DNA of 64,000 bases from Bacteroidaceae bacterium (GCA_017557635.1 JAFYYH010000002.1:18101-82100), one strand, 5' to 3'. Positions 27,311 to 36,974 are shown, numbered from the stretch's first letter. Notes: generated by a model from the letters alone, not told the origin. Translations and numbers: made by a program.

Positions 27311-28849
27311 ATGGCACAGGAAGACGTTTTCAAAAAGATTGTAGCGCATTGTAAAGAATACGGTTTCGTATTCCCTTCAAGTGAGATTTACGATGGCCTG
27401 GGAGCTGTTTACGATTACGGACAGCTGGGCGTTGAGATGAAGAACAACATCAAGACCTACTGGTGGCAGAGCATGGTTCTGCTGCACGACAACATTGTAG
27501 GTATTGACTCCGCAATATTCATGCACCCCACTATCTGGAAGGCATCGGGCCACGTTGACGCATTCAACGACCCCCTGATTGACAACCGCGACTCAAAGAA
27601 GCGTTACCGCGCCGACGTCCTGATTGAGGACCAGATTGCAAAATATGACGAGAAGATCGAGAAGGAGGTAGCCAAGGCCGCCAAGCGTTTCGGTGACTCT
27701 TTCGACGAGGCCAAGTACCGCGCCACCAGCAACAACGTTCTGGAGCACGTAGCCAAGCGTGACGCCCTTCATGACCGTTACAAGAAGGCCATGAACGACG
27801 GCAACCTGGATGAACTCAAGCAGATTATCCTGGACGAGGGCATCGTTTGCCCCATCAGCGGCACCCGCAACTGGACCGATGTACGTCAGTTCAACCTCAT
27901 GTTCTCAACCGAGATGGGTTCAACCGCCGACGGTTCAATGAAGATCTATCTGCGTCCCGAGACTGCACAGGGTATCTTTGTAAACTACCTGAACGTGCAG
28001 AAGACCGGCCGCATGAAGATTCCTTTCGGTATCGCCCAGATAGGTAAGGCCTTCCGTAACGAGATCGTAGCCCGTCAGTTCATATTCCGTATGCGTGAGT
28101 TCGAGCAGATGGAGATGCAGTTCTTCATCAAGCCCGGCACCGAACTTGACTGGTTCGCCAAGTGGAAGGAGACCCGCATGAAGTGGCACCAGGCACTGGG
28201 CTTCGGCGCCGACCACTACCGTTTCCACGATCACGACAAACTGGCCCACTACGCCAACGCAGCCACCGACATCGAGTTCCTCATGCCGTTCGGCTTCAAG
28301 GAGGTTGAGGGTATCCACAGCCGCACCAACTTTGACCTCTCACAGCATGAGAAGTACAGCGGCAAGAGCATCAAATACTTCGATCCCGAGACGGGCGAGA
28401 GCTACACTCCGTTCGTTATCGAGACCTCTATCGGTGTTGACCGTATGTTCCTGAGCGTTATGTGCGCCTCTTATGAGGAGCAGGCCCTCGAGAACGGCGA
28501 GACCCGCGTAGTTCTGCATCTGCCCGCACCTCTGGCACCCGTCAAGCTGGCCATCCTGCCTCTTGTAAAGAAAGACGGACTGCCCGAGCTGGCACGTTCA
28601 ATCCAGAACGACCTGAAGTTCCACTTCAACTGCCAGTATGACGAGAAGGATTCAATCGGTAAGCGTTACCGCCGTCAGGATGCCATCGGAACTCCTTTCT
28701 GCGTAACCGTTGACCATCAGTCACTTGAGGACCAGACCGTTACCCTGCGCAACCGTGACACCATGGAGCAGCAGCGCGTAAAGATTGCAGATCTCTGCAA
28801 CATCCTTTCCGATACAGTATCAATCACAAGCGTCCTCAAGACACTCTGA
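27311..28849 (+). CDS. glyS: Glycine--tRNA ligase (single-chain, class II)
   Basis: Homodimeric glycyl-tRNA synthetase of 512 aa. Class II motif 1/2 regions are recognisable (FPSSEIYDGLGAVYDYGQLG near the N-terminus; LRPETAQGIFVNYLNV; IGKAFRNEIVARQFIFRMREFEQMEMQFF), and so is motif 3 (ETSIGVDRMFLSVM). A C-terminal anticodon-binding domain begins near APVKLAILPL. Codons are strongly C-ending, as expected of a highly expressed gene. The FKBP lipoprotein gene follows after 2 bases. Confidence 0.96.
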   Translation: MAQEDVFKKIVAHCKEYGFVFPSSEIYDGLGAVYDYGQLGVEMKNNIKTYWWQSMVLLHDNIVGIDSAIFMHPTIWKASGHVDAFNDPLIDNRDSKKRYRADVLIEDQIAKYDEKIEKEVAKAAKRFGDSFDEAKYRATSNNVLEHVAKRDALHDRYKKAMNDGNLDELKQIILDEGIVCPISGTRNWTDVRQFNLMFSTEMGSTADGSMKIYLRPETAQGIFVNYLNVQKTGRMKIPFGIAQIGKAFRNEIVARQFIFRMREFEQMEMQFFIKPGTELDWFAKWKETRMKWHQALGFGADHYRFHDHDKLAHYANAATDIEFLMPFGFKEVEGIHSRTNFDLSQHEKYSGKSIKYFDPETGESYTPFVIETSIGVDRMFLSVMCASYEEQALENGETRVVLHLPAPLAPVKLAILPLVKKDGLPELARSIQNDLKFHFNCQYDEKDSIGKRYRRQDAIGTPFCVTVDHQSLEDQTVTLRNRDTMEQQRVKIADLCNILSDTVSITSVLKTL

Positions 28850-28851
28850 AC

Positions 28852-29472
28852 ATGAAGCGTTTTTGGGCTATACTAACTGTTTTTGCAACCGTCGTCATGC
28901 TGGCTTTCTCCTCATGCAAGGAGACCAAGGAGTTTGACGACCATGCAAACTGGCAGAACCGCAACTCTGAATTCCTTTCAGGGATAGCTTCCGAGCACGG
29001 CAACGACATGCCTGATGCAGCAGCCAAGGGAGCCCGCTTCAGGCTTCTCTCTTACAGACTGAACCCCGAAAAGTCATGGGGAAACGGCAGTTATGTCTAT
29101 TGTGAGGTTCTCCAGCAGGGAACCGGCACAGATTCCCCCTATTACAATGACAGCGTCCGCTTCAATTACCGTGTCCGCCTGATTCCTACCGACTATTATC
29201 CCGAAGGTCAGGTTGTAGACCAGTCATTCAAGACCGCCACTCTGGATCCGTCAGTAAACATACCCGCTTCATTTGCGGTTAACAGTGTCATAGAGGGAGT
29301 CACCACCGCACTCCTGCACATGCATTGCGGTGACTACTGGAAACTGTACATTCCTTCAGGCCTTGGATACGGGACATCCGCCACAGGCGCAATCCCGGGT
29401 TACTCCACATTGATATTTGAGATCAATCTTACAGAGATAGCCCGCGTGGGAGAGGATCTTTCACCGAGATAA
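28852..29472 (+). CDS. FKBP-type peptidyl-prolyl isomerase lipoprotein
   Basis: A 206-aa exported prolyl isomerase with a lipobox (AFSSC, Cys22). The C-terminal half is the FKBP fold: VRFNYRVRLI, VIEGVTTALLHMHCGDYWKLYIPSGLGYG, then IPGYSTLIFEINLTEI. It probably assists folding in the periplasm or at the outer membrane. It is co-transcribed with glyS (2-base gap), a pairing I recall as common in Bacteroides. Confidence 0.88.
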   Translation: MKRFWAILTVFATVVMLAFSSCKETKEFDDHANWQNRNSEFLSGIASEHGNDMPDAAAKGARFRLLSYRLNPEKSWGNGSYVYCEVLQQGTGTDSPYYNDSVRFNYRVRLIPTDYYPEGQVVDQSFKTATLDPSVNIPASFAVNSVIEGVTTALLHMHCGDYWKLYIPSGLGYGTSATGAIPGYSTLIFEINLTEIARVGEDLSPR

Positions 29473-29509
29473 TATATACCAATAATCATACCAATAACAG
29501 TTATTTATC

Positions 29510-29740
29510 ATGGCAAAAATTAGAGGTGCCGTCACAGTTGACAACGAACGCTGCAAAGGCTGCGAGTTGTGCGTATTCACCTGCGACAAGCAGGTGCTTG
29601 GCATGTCGACAGCCGTCAACAGCAAGGGTTACCACTACGCTTACATGGCTAACCCCGAAGCCTGCATAGGTTGCACAAACTGCGGCATTATCTGCCCCGA
29701 CGGAGTTATTTCAGTCTATAGGGTAAAAGTAGAGGAGTAA
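29510..29740 (+). CDS. korD: 2-oxoacid:ferredoxin oxidoreductase, ferredoxin-like (delta) subunit
   Basis: A 76-aa protein with two 4Fe-4S motifs, CKGCELCVFTC and CIGCTNCGIIC, each followed by a Asp/Pro-type loop. It is the electron-carrying subunit of the four-gene complex that follows, with gaps of 2-20 bases. The leader holds two direct ATACCAATAA repeats (29475-29500) of unknown meaning. Confidence 0.9.
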   Translation: MAKIRGAVTVDNERCKGCELCVFTCDKQVLGMSTAVNSKGYHYAYMANPEACIGCTNCGIICPDGVISVYRVKVEE

Positions 29741-29742
29741 TT

Positions 29743-30822
29743 ATGGAAGAAAGAGAAATGAGACTTATGAAAGGCAATGAGGCAATTGCCGAAGCCGCTA
29801 TCCGCGCCGGTGCCGATGCCTTTTACGGATACCCTATCACTCCGCAGACGGAGGTAATGGAGTATTTGATGGAGACCGATGCCACCGCCCGCACAGGCAT
29901 GGCCGTACTCCAGGCCGAGAGTGAAGTTTCCGCCATCAACATGGTATATGGCGGCGCGTCCACAGGACACAGAGTAATGACATCCTCATCCAGCCCCGGC
30001 ATCAGCCTGATGGCAGAGGGTATATCATATCTGGCAGGAGCCGAGCTTCCCTGCCTGCTTATCAACGTATCACGCGGAGGTCCCGGACTGGGAACCATCC
30101 AGCCCAGCCAGGCCGACTATTTCCAGACTGTAAAGGGCGGCGGTCACGGTGACTACAAACTGCTCACCCTGGCTCCCTCATCAGTTCAGGAACTGGCCGA
30201 TTTCATCGCCCTGGGCTTTGACCTTGCGTTCAAGTACCGCAACCCGACCATGATTCTGGCCGACGGTGCTCTGGGTCAGATGATGGAGAAGATCTACCTG
30301 CCCGCACAGCGTCCCCGCATGACCGAGTATCCCGACTGGGCTACCAACGGTACCCCCGAGGGTAAGGAACGCCGCTTCATCACCTCTCTGAACCTGCTGC
30401 CGCAGGAGCATGAGCTGGTTAACATCCGCCTTCAGAAGAAGTACCGCGAGATGGAGCAGAACGAGGTACGTTACGAGATGATTCAGTGTGATGACGCCGA
30501 TTACGTAATCGTAGCATTCGGTATCATCGCCCGCATAGCACAGAAGAGCATTGAGCTGGCACGCGCCAAGGGCCACAAGATCGGCCTGTTCCGCCCCATC
30601 TCACTCTATCCTTTCCCCTACGACCAGATCCGCGAGATGGCTGACAATCCCCGTATCAAGGGCCTCTTCTCAGTTGAGTTGAGCGCCGGTCAGATGATTG
30701 AGGATATCCGTCTGGCTGTCGAGGGCCGCAAACCCGTCGGCTTCTTCGGCCGTCTGGGCGGTATGGTTCCCACACCCGAGGAGATTGAGACCGCTCTCTA
30801 CAATTACTTTAATATCAAATAA
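29743..30822 (+). CDS. vorB: 2-oxoacid:ferredoxin oxidoreductase, alpha subunit (VorB/KorA type)
   Basis: The 359-aa subunit containing the pyrimidine-binding and transketolase C-like domains of a CoA-acylating 2-oxoacid:ferredoxin oxidoreductase. Markers are GNEAIAEAAIRAGADAFYGYPITPQTEVMEYL at the N-terminus, ESEVSAINMVYGGASTGHRVMTSSSSPGISLM and NVSRGGPGLGTIQPSQADYF. The complex decarboxylates branched-chain or other 2-oxoacids to acyl-CoA plus reduced ferredoxin, or runs in reverse as reductive carboxylation. The exact substrate (2-oxoisovalerate against 2-oxoglutarate) cannot be fixed by eye. Confidence 0.9.
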   Translation: MEEREMRLMKGNEAIAEAAIRAGADAFYGYPITPQTEVMEYLMETDATARTGMAVLQAESEVSAINMVYGGASTGHRVMTSSSSPGISLMAEGISYLAGAELPCLLINVSRGGPGLGTIQPSQADYFQTVKGGGHGDYKLLTLAPSSVQELADFIALGFDLAFKYRNPTMILADGALGQMMEKIYLPAQRPRMTEYPDWATNGTPEGKERRFITSLNLLPQEHELVNIRLQKKYREMEQNEVRYEMIQCDDADYVIVAFGIIARIAQKSIELARAKGHKIGLFRPISLYPFPYDQIREMADNPRIKGLFSVELSAGQMIEDIRLAVEGRKPVGFFGRLGGMVPTPEEIETALYNYFNIK

Positions 30823-30830
30823 GCACAGCA

Positions 30831-31625
30831 ATGGAAGTAAACGATATAATCAAACCGGAGAATCTGGTATATCAGAAAAGCCGTCTGATGGCTGAGAAGC
30901 AGTTCAACTTCTGCCCCGGCTGCGGCCACGGTGTAGTTGTTCGCACCATTGCCGAGGTTATCGAGGAGATGGGTATCGAGCACGACGTTATCGGTATCTC
31001 ACCGGTTGGCTGTTCAGTATTCCTCTATGACTTCTACAAGTTCGACGTAGTTGAGGCCGCTCACGGCCGTGCCTGCGCTGTTGCCACCGGCATCAAGCGC
31101 GTGCAGCCCGACAAGTTCGTATTCACCTACCAGGGTGACGGTGACCTTGCCGCCATCGGTACCGGTGAGACCATGCACGCCTGCAACCGCGGAGAGAACA
31201 TCGTGATAGTATTCATCAACAACGGTATATACGGAATGACCGGCGGTCAGATGGCTCCCACCACCCTGGAGGGAATGAAGACCACCACCTGCCCCCGCGG
31301 CCGTGACGTCAAGACCATGGGTTACCCGCTCAACATCACCCCGCTGCTGGCTCAGCTGGACGGTGTCTGCTACGTAACACGTCATTCAGTTCATACTCCC
31401 GCCAACGTACGCAAGCTCAAGAAGGCTCTGCGTCAGGCTTTTGAGAACCAGCGCGACAAGAAGGGCACCTCAATCGTTGAGGTTGTTTCCAACTGTAACT
31501 CAGGCTGGGGTCTCTCACCCAAGGCTGCCAATGACTGGATGGTTGAGAACATGTTCAAGAAATACCCTCTGGGCGACATGAAAGTTGACGGCAAGATCGT
31601 CATGGACATGAACGCTCCCAGATAA
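30831..31625 (+). CDS. korB: 2-oxoacid:ferredoxin oxidoreductase, beta (thiamine pyrophosphate) subunit
   Basis: A 264-aa TPP-binding subunit. CPGCGHGVVVRTIAEVIEE carries the N-terminal CPGCGH motif; TYQGDGDLAAIGTGETMHACNRGENIVIVFINNGIYGMTGGQMAPTT is the GDG...NN motif that binds Mg-TPP. It lies 8 bases after the alpha subunit and 20 before gamma. It works in the cytoplasm with ferredoxin as electron partner. Confidence 0.93.
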   Translation: MEVNDIIKPENLVYQKSRLMAEKQFNFCPGCGHGVVVRTIAEVIEEMGIEHDVIGISPVGCSVFLYDFYKFDVVEAAHGRACAVATGIKRVQPDKFVFTYQGDGDLAAIGTGETMHACNRGENIVIVFINNGIYGMTGGQMAPTTLEGMKTTTCPRGRDVKTMGYPLNITPLLAQLDGVCYVTRHSVHTPANVRKLKKALRQAFENQRDKKGTSIVEVVSNCNSGWGLSPKAANDWMVENMFKKYPLGDMKVDGKIVMDMNAPR

Positions 31626-31645
31626 CCTGAAAAGACACGAACATC

Positions 31646-32182
31646 ATGACAGAAGAAATAATCATAGCCGGATTCGGAGGACAGGGTGTCCTCTCAATGG
31701 GTAAGATAATTGCATACTCAGGCCTGATGCAGGGTCTGGAAGTGTCTTGGATGCCGTCATACGGTCCTGAAATCCGCGGCGGTACAGCCAACGTAACGGT
31801 TATCCTGAGCGACAGCCGCATCAGTTCACCCATCCTGCAGAAGTTCAGCACCGCTATCATCCTGAACCAGCAGTCCATGGACAAGTTCGAGCCGATGGTA
31901 AAGCCCGGTGGCGTACTCATCTACACCCCGAGTACCATCACCCGTAAGCCCACCCGCACAGACATCACCATCTACCCCATCAAGGCCATCGAGGAGGCTG
32001 CTAAGATCAACGCCTCAAAGGTTGCCAACATGTTCCTGCTTGGAGCGTTCATGAAAATCCGCCCCATCCTTCAGGTAGATTACGTTATGGAGGGAATTAA
32101 GCATTCAGTTTCAGAACGTAACTGGAAGTATTTACCGCTCAACGAGAAAGCTATTAAGGCTGGGATGGAATTAGTGAAATAA
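31646..32182 (+). CDS. korC: 2-oxoacid:ferredoxin oxidoreductase, gamma subunit
   Basis: The 178-aa gamma domain, with the nucleotide-like fold start EIIIAGFGGQGVLSMGKIIAYSG and the typical SYGPEIRGGTANVTVILSD. It completes the delta-alpha-beta-gamma set. Its last codons and TAA stop (32180-32182) lie within the left arm of the palindromic element at 32176-32343, which it shares with the convergent acyl-CoA synthetase gene. Confidence 0.92.
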   Translation: MTEEIIIAGFGGQGVLSMGKIIAYSGLMQGLEVSWMPSYGPEIRGGTANVTVILSDSRISSPILQKFSTAIILNQQSMDKFEPMVKPGGVLIYTPSTITRKPTRTDITIYPIKAIEEAAKINASKVANMFLLGAFMKIRPILQVDYVMEGIKHSVSERNWKYLPLNEKAIKAGMELVK

Positions 32183-32343
32183 AGAAATAGGGGTATACCC
32201 CCTTGGGACAATGCCCTCCCACAACAAAAGATATCGATTCCGAAACTTTGTTCCAGAATCGATATTTTTTGTCGCGGGCCCCTCCCACTGGTCACGCGTG
32301 GGTGCGAGAGTCCCAATGAGGTATACCCCTATTTCTTTATTTC
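32176..32343. repeat. Palindromic element spanning the two convergent stop codons of korC and an acyl-CoA synthetase gene
   Basis: Arms at 32176-32208 and 32311-32343 are inverted repeats of 33 bases with two mismatches. Each begins GAAATAAAGAAATAGGGG and contains the palindrome GGGGTATACC. The stop codons of both flanking genes (TAA at 32180-32182 on plus and 32337-32339 on minus) are within the arms. The centre has a further hairpin (ATATCGATTC, 32231-32240, with GAATCGATAT at 32256-32265, then six T), which could terminate the korC transcript. Confidence 0.7.
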
Positions 32344-34004
32344 GCTAATTGCGAGTCTTTGTTTCGGATTTCAACCCTTTTGATTTTTCCGCTGATTGTT
32401 TTGGGGAGTTCGTCTACAAATTCCACTACACGGGGGTATTTGTAGGGAGCGGATACTTTCTTTACGTGGTTTTGGATGTCTTTGATGAGATCCTCTTTGT
32501 CGGGAAGATCCTTATACTCCTTTGCCAGAATTATGGTGGCTTTGACTACCTGGCCGCGGACTTCGTCGGGTACTCCTGTTACGGCGCACTCTACTACGGC
32601 GGGGTGTGTCATAAGGGCGCTCTCTACCTCGAAGGGGCCGATACGGTAGCCGGAGCTCTTGATTACGTCGTCGGTACGACCTACGAACCAGTAGTAGCCG
32701 TCGCTGTCGCGCCAAGCCACGTCACCGGTGTGGTAGATGCCGTTGTCATGAACGGTCTTGGTGAGTTCCTGATTATGGTAGTACTCCTCAAACAGGCCGA
32801 GCGGGATGCGCTTGTCGGTATGCAGGATTATCTCGCCGCTCTCACCGTCCTCAGCCGAACGGCCGTCATTGGTGAGAAGGTCCATGTCATATGCGGGATT
32901 GGGCACGCCCAGTGATCCGGGTTTGGGTTTCATCCAGGGGAAGGTTCCGATGGTCATTGCGGTCTCGGTCTGACCGAATCCTTCATGTATGTCCAAACCG
33001 GTATGTTCCTTCCAGAAGTCGAATACGCTCGGGTTCAGAGGCTCGCCTGCAGTGGTGCAGTACTTGAGTGCGCTCAGGTCAAACTGAGACAGATCCTCAC
33101 GTATCAGATAGCGGTAGATGGTGGGAGGTGCGCAGAATGATGTAACCTTGTACTTGGCCATTGCCTCCAGTATGTTGGCGGGAGTGAACTTCTCGTGGTC
33201 ATATACAAACACGGCGGCGCCTGACAGCCATTGTCCGTAGAGCTTTCCCCATACGGCCTTACCCCAACCGGTATCGGCAACGGTAAGATGCAGGCTGTTC
33301 TCATTCACGTTATGCCAGTACTTGGCGGTAACGATATGTCCCAGAGGATAGAGGAAGTTGTGAGCCACCATCTTGGGGTTGCCGCTTGAACCTGAAGTGA
33401 AGTACAGGAGCGATATGTCGTGATTGTCGTTTACATGCTCGGGGCGCACAAACTCGGGGGCGTTCTTCATACCCTCGTCCATGCTGTGCCAGCCATCCTT
33501 GTTATATGAACCGGTAGCCACCAGTACCTTTACTGAAGGTGCGTCCTTGAGGCAGTCATTTACATGCTGTATCATGATGGGCTCATCAGCCGATACGATC
33601 ATCTTGATCTGAGCGGAGTTTGCCCTGTAGATAAGGTCTTTCGGGGTGAGCAGGTGGGTTGCGGGAATTGCCACGGCGCCCAGCTTGTGCAGAGCCACGA
33701 TTGAGAACCAGAACTCGGCACGGCGCTTGAGCATCATCATCACGCAGTCGCCCTTGCCTATGCCCAGTGACTGGTAGAATGATGCAACCTGGTCAGATTT
33801 ACGTTTGATGTCGGCAAATGTGTAACGGTGTTCTTCACCTTCGTCATTGGTCCAGAGAAGGGCCAGTTTATCGGGATTGGTCCTGGCCCACTCATCGACT
33901 ACATCGTAGCCGAAGTTGAAATTGTCCGGGACAATTATCTCAAAGTTTTTCTGGAAATCCTCAAGAGAGTCAAACTCAACCTTGCGTAAGTATTTTTCAA
34001 GCAT
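32337..34004 (-). CDS. Acyl-CoA synthetase (AMP-forming, medium-chain/aryl-acid type)
   Basis: A 555-aa adenylate-forming ligase. The P-loop is LLYFTSGSSGNPKMVAHN; the adenylation core has GFGQTETAMTIGTFPWMKPKPGSLG; the hinge is TGDVAWRDSDGYYWFVGRTDDVIKSSGYRIGP; the catalytic Lys is in LPKTISGKIKRVEI. It activates a carboxylic acid to its CoA thioester. It resembles the ACSM/aryl-acid branch. It converges on the oxidoreductase operon and is followed upstream by an XRE-cupin regulator 9 bases away, so the regulator probably responds to its substrate or product. Confidence 0.88.
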   Translation of the reverse strand: MLEKYLRKVEFDSLEDFQKNFEIIVPDNFNFGYDVVDEWARTNPDKLALLWTNDEGEEHRYTFADIKRKSDQVASFYQSLGIGKGDCVMMMLKRRAEFWFSIVALHKLGAVAIPATHLLTPKDLIYRANSAQIKMIVSADEPIMIQHVNDCLKDAPSVKVLVATGSYNKDGWHSMDEGMKNAPEFVRPEHVNDNHDISLLYFTSGSSGNPKMVAHNFLYPLGHIVTAKYWHNVNENSLHLTVADTGWGKAVWGKLYGQWLSGAAVFVYDHEKFTPANILEAMAKYKVTSFCAPPTIYRYLIREDLSQFDLSALKYCTTAGEPLNPSVFDFWKEHTGLDIHEGFGQTETAMTIGTFPWMKPKPGSLGVPNPAYDMDLLTNDGRSAEDGESGEIILHTDKRIPLGLFEEYYHNQELTKTVHDNGIYHTGDVAWRDSDGYYWFVGRTDDVIKSSGYRIGPFEVESALMTHPAVVECAVTGVPDEVRGQVVKATIILAKEYKDLPDKEDLIKDIQNHVKKVSAPYKYPRVVEFVDELPKTISGKIKRVEIRNKDSQLAK

Positions 34005-34013
34005 AAATTAAAA

Positions 34014-34571
34014 TCAGATGATAATAGCGAAGAAACGTGCAGGCTCTCCGTTGAGTGCACGCATTCCATGCGGTTGTGTTGCATCAAAGTATATGCTGTC
34101 ACCGGGATTGAGTACCAGTTCCTTTCCGGCTATGCTCAAAAGCAGAGTGCCTTTCAGTACCAGATTGAACTCCTGACCCTCATGTGTGTTCAGGTGCATG
34201 TGCTCCTCCATCTTGGGATCAACGGTAACGATGAAAGGAGATGCCTTTGCATGCTTGAATCCCATTGCAAGAGCCTGATACTTATAGGCTTTCTGACGCT
34301 CGATAACGGGACCCTTGCCCTTGCGTACAAGCCAGTAGCTGGTCATGTTGGGAGCATCGCCGGCAAACAGCTCCAGAGGCTCCACGCCCAGCACGTTTGC
34401 TGCGTTGCAAAGGAAGTTCATAGGAATGTCTGATTCCCCTGACTCATATTTAATCAACTCTTCGGGAGTTATGCCGCACTTCTGTGCAACCTCCTCAACG
34501 GTCATGTCAACGTCCTCGCGTAATCCGCGCAGACGCATGGCCATCTGTTTGATCTGTTCGTTTATTTCCAT
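34014..34571 (-). CDS. XRE-family regulator with C-terminal cupin domain (first of two)
   Basis: A 185-aa DNA-binding sensor. Residues ~8-70 form a Cro/C1-type helix-turn-helix (RLRGLREDVDMTVEEVAQKCGITPEELIKYESGE). Residues ~110-185 form a cupin (HEGQEFNLVLKGTLLLSIAGKELVLNPGDSIYFDATQPHGM). It lies 1 base after the upstream acyl-CoA synthetase gene and 9 before the next, so each synthetase has a regulator of this kind beside it. Such proteins commonly bind a small ligand in the cupin; a CoA ester or the free acid is inference. Confidence 0.88.
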   Translation of the reverse strand: MEINEQIKQMAMRLRGLREDVDMTVEEVAQKCGITPEELIKYESGESDIPMNFLCNAANVLGVEPLELFAGDAPNMTSYWLVRKGKGPVIERQKAYKYQALAMGFKHAKASPFIVTVDPKMEEHMHLNTHEGQEFNLVLKGTLLLSIAGKELVLNPGDSIYFDATQPHGMRALNGEPARFFAIII

Positions 34572-34572
34572 A

Positions 34573-36225
34573 TCAGATAACTTCTATTCCCTGCTCCTCG
34601 CAAAGCTTGAGGCTAAGTTCGCGGAGTTTGAATTTCTGAATCTTGCCGCTTCCTGTAAGCGGATACTCCTTGACAAAGAATACGTATTTGGGTATCTTGT
34701 AACGGGCAATCTTGCCGCGGCACCAGTCACGTACCTCCTCCTCGGTAAGTTTGGCACCCTCATCCAGGATGATGAATGCTCCAACCTCCTCACCGTATTT
34801 CTTTGAGGGTACGCCTGCCACCTGTACGTCACGTACGCCGGGCAGATGATAGAGGAACTCCTCGATCTCACGCGGGTAGATGTTCTCACCGCCGCGGATG
34901 ATCATATCCTTGATACGGCCCGTAATACGGTAGTTGCCGTTCTCGTCCATAATTCCAAGGTCACCCGAATGCAGATAACCGTTCTCGTCAATGACCTCGG
35001 CAGTAGCCTGCGGGTTCTTGTAGTAACCCTTCATCACGTTGAAGCCCTTGCAGCACATCTCACCCTGAACGCCCACGGGAACCTCCTTGCCCGTCTCAGG
35101 ATCAAGCACCTTGACATCAACGAACTCATAATCACGGCCCACGGTGGTGTAACGCACCTCATCGGGATCATCTATGCGGGTCTGGCTCATACCGGGTGAA
35201 GACTCGGTCAGGCCGTAAACGCTTGTAACATGCAGATACATCTTCTCCTCCACCTTACGCATAAGCTCAATCGGGCAGAGTGAACCGGCCATGATACCTG
35301 TGCGCAGGCATGAGAGGTCAAACATATCGAACATGGGATGGTTCAGCTCGGCAATGAACATGGTGGGCACACCGTAAAGTGCGGTGCAGCGCTCCTTGTG
35401 GACCGATGCCAGCGTAACCAGCGGATCAAAACGCTCCACAACAACCTCAGTACAACCGTGTGTAAGGCAGTTCATGGTTGCCAGAACCACGCCGAAGCAG
35501 TGGAACAGGGGCACGCATACGCAGAGCTTGTCATCCTGTGTGAACTTCATGTGCTCACCTGTCAGGAATCCGTCATTGGCGATGTTATAGTGGGTAAGCA
35601 TCACACCCTTGGGGAAACCTGTGGTACCTGATGTGTACTGCATGTTGACAACGTCGTGGCAGTTTACTGACTTGCGCAGACGCTGGAACTCGTCATCATC
35701 GGTATTCTCACCAAGAAGCAGGATCTCGGCGGTATTGTACATGCCGCGGAACTTCTCCTGGCCGATGTAAACCACATTCTTGAGCTTGGGGAAACGCTTG
35801 CTCTCCAGATGTCCGCGCTGGCATTCGCGCAGTTCGGGCAGCATGGTGTAAGCCATATCCACGTAGTTGCTCTCCCATGTGCCGTCGGTAAGGCAGAGGG
35901 TATGCATATCGGAGTCCTTGCACAGATACTCCAGCTCATTCTGCTTGTAATTGGTGTTTACGGTAATGCAAACGGCACCTATCTTGGCGCATGCATAAAG
36001 GAAGGTGAGCCAGTCAGGTACGTTCTGAGCCCAAAGACCCACGTGCGTTCCCTTGGTCACACCTATCGCTATCAGGCCGCGTGCCATGTCATCGACCCTC
36101 TCGTTAAACTGTTTCCAGGTGAAACGGAGGTCGCGGTCCGAATAGACTATATATTCTTTGTCAGGCGTAGTCTGAGCCCAATGCTCAAGCCAGTCGCCCA
36201 ACGTTCTCTCTGATAACTGGTACAT
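34573..36225 (-). CDS. Acyl-CoA synthetase (AMP-forming, fatty-acid type)
   Basis: A 550-aa ligase distinct from its downstream neighbour. The P-loop is [21 protein letters not shown]; other motifs are [53 protein letters not shown] and the catalytic Lys in [16 protein letters not shown]. The pattern is that of the short/medium fatty-acyl-CoA synthetases. It lies between two XRE-cupin regulators (7 bases from the upstream one), in one four-gene operon. Confidence 0.9.
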   Translation of the reverse strand: MYQLSERTLGDWLEHWAQTTPDKEYIVYSDRDLRFTWKQFNERVDDMARGLIAIGVTKGTHVGLWAQNVPDWLTFLYACAKIGAVCITVNTNYKQNELEYLCKDSDMHTLCLTDGTWESNYVDMAYTMLPELRECQRGHLESKRFPKLKNVVYIGQEKFRGMYNTAEILLLGENTDDDEFQRLRKSVNCHDVVNMQYTSGTTGFPKGVMLTHYNIANDGFLTGEHMKFTQDDKLCVCVPLFHCFGVVLATMNCLTHGCTEVVVERFDPLVTLASVHKERCTALYGVPTMFIAELNHPMFDMFDLSCLRTGIMAGSLCPIELMRKVEEKMYLHVTSVYGLTESSPGMSQTRIDDPDEVRYTTVGRDYEFVDVKVLDPETGKEVPVGVQGEMCCKGFNVMKGYYKNPQATAEVIDENGYLHSGDLGIMDENGNYRITGRIKDMIIRGGENIYPREIEEFLYHLPGVRDVQVAGVPSKKYGEEVGAFIILDEGAKLTEEEVRDWCRGKIARYKIPKYVFFVKEYPLTGSGKIQKFKLRELSLKLCEEQGIEVI

Positions 36226-36232
36226 GTCGGGA

Positions 36233-36808
36233 TCAAATAGGAGTATAGACTACAGCAAGGATACGTGCCTTCTGGCCGTTGTAGCCGTGCACGTGATGCT
36301 TTACAATTGAATCATAGTATATGCTGTCACCCTTCTCAAGAACGTATGATGTCTTGCCGTAGTTGATCTCAACCTGACCGTCCAGCACGTATATGAACTC
36401 CTCGCCCTCATGGGTTGAGAGGTCGAACTTGGGATTCTCGTTGGGAAGAATGTCAATTACGAAGGGCTCCAGATGGCGGTTGTCCTTACCCTCTGAAAGT
36501 GAATGGTAAATCATGTTCTCATGACCTTCGGCAGCGTGGTTTGAGAAACGGACGCTCTCACGCTCCTCCTGTGCGCGGCTTACAACCGCTCCAACGCTCT
36601 GCTGGTCATCCAGAAAAGTACCTAGTCGTACACCTAGTACACGGGCTATCTTGATTAGAGGAGCCAGACCCGGCAGCGGGCCGTCATTCTCTATTGCCTT
36701 TACTTGGTCTACGGTTAGCTGTGCGCGCTCGGCCAGAACCTCAATCTCCATCTGCTTGGACTCTCTGAGAGAGCGGATTTTCTTACCTACTGGTACTTTT
36801 GAATTCAT
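36233..36808 (-). CDS. XRE-family regulator with C-terminal cupin domain (second of two)
   Basis: A 191-aa paralogue of the regulator at 34014-34571. The helix-turn-helix is at residues ~8-65 ([33 protein letters not shown]), and the cupin has [43 protein letters not shown]. It heads the operon and is divergent from gyrB, so it may control its own promoter. The two paralogues are only moderately similar, which argues for different ligands. Confidence 0.88.
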   Translation of the reverse strand: MNSKVPVGKKIRSLRESKQMEIEVLAERAQLTVDQVKAIENDGPLPGLAPLIKIARVLGVRLGTFLDDQQSVGAVVSRAQEERESVRFSNHAAEGHENMIYHSLSEGKDNRHLEPFVIDILPNENPKFDLSTHEGEEFIYVLDGQVEINYGKTSYVLEKGDSIYYDSIVKHHVHGYNGQKARILAVVYTPI

Positions 36809-36849
36809 GATTTTCTGTATTATTATACGGAATATACCGTTTTATGCCG

Positions 36850-36857
36850 CAAAAATA
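36850..36857 (-). promoter_or_regulatory. -7 box for the XRE-cupin/acyl-CoA synthetase operon
   Basis: TATTTTTG on the minus strand, 42-49 bases before the regulator ATG. The AT-rich gap 36830-36960 also serves gyrB on the other strand. Confidence 0.5.
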
Positions 36858-36954
36858 CAAAAAAGCCGCAATATGCATTCCACAACACTAATAATTATGG
36901 AATTATATAGTAAAAATTGTATTTTTTAAATAATGTGTTGTTGAATTTTTATAT

Positions 36955-36962
36955 TATCTTTG
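36955..36962 (+). promoter_or_regulatory. -7 box of the gyrB promoter
   Basis: TATCTTTG matches TAnnTTTG and is 22-29 bases before the gyrB ATG. The -33 is weak. Confidence 0.6.
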
Positions 36963-36974
36963 TATGTCTTATAA

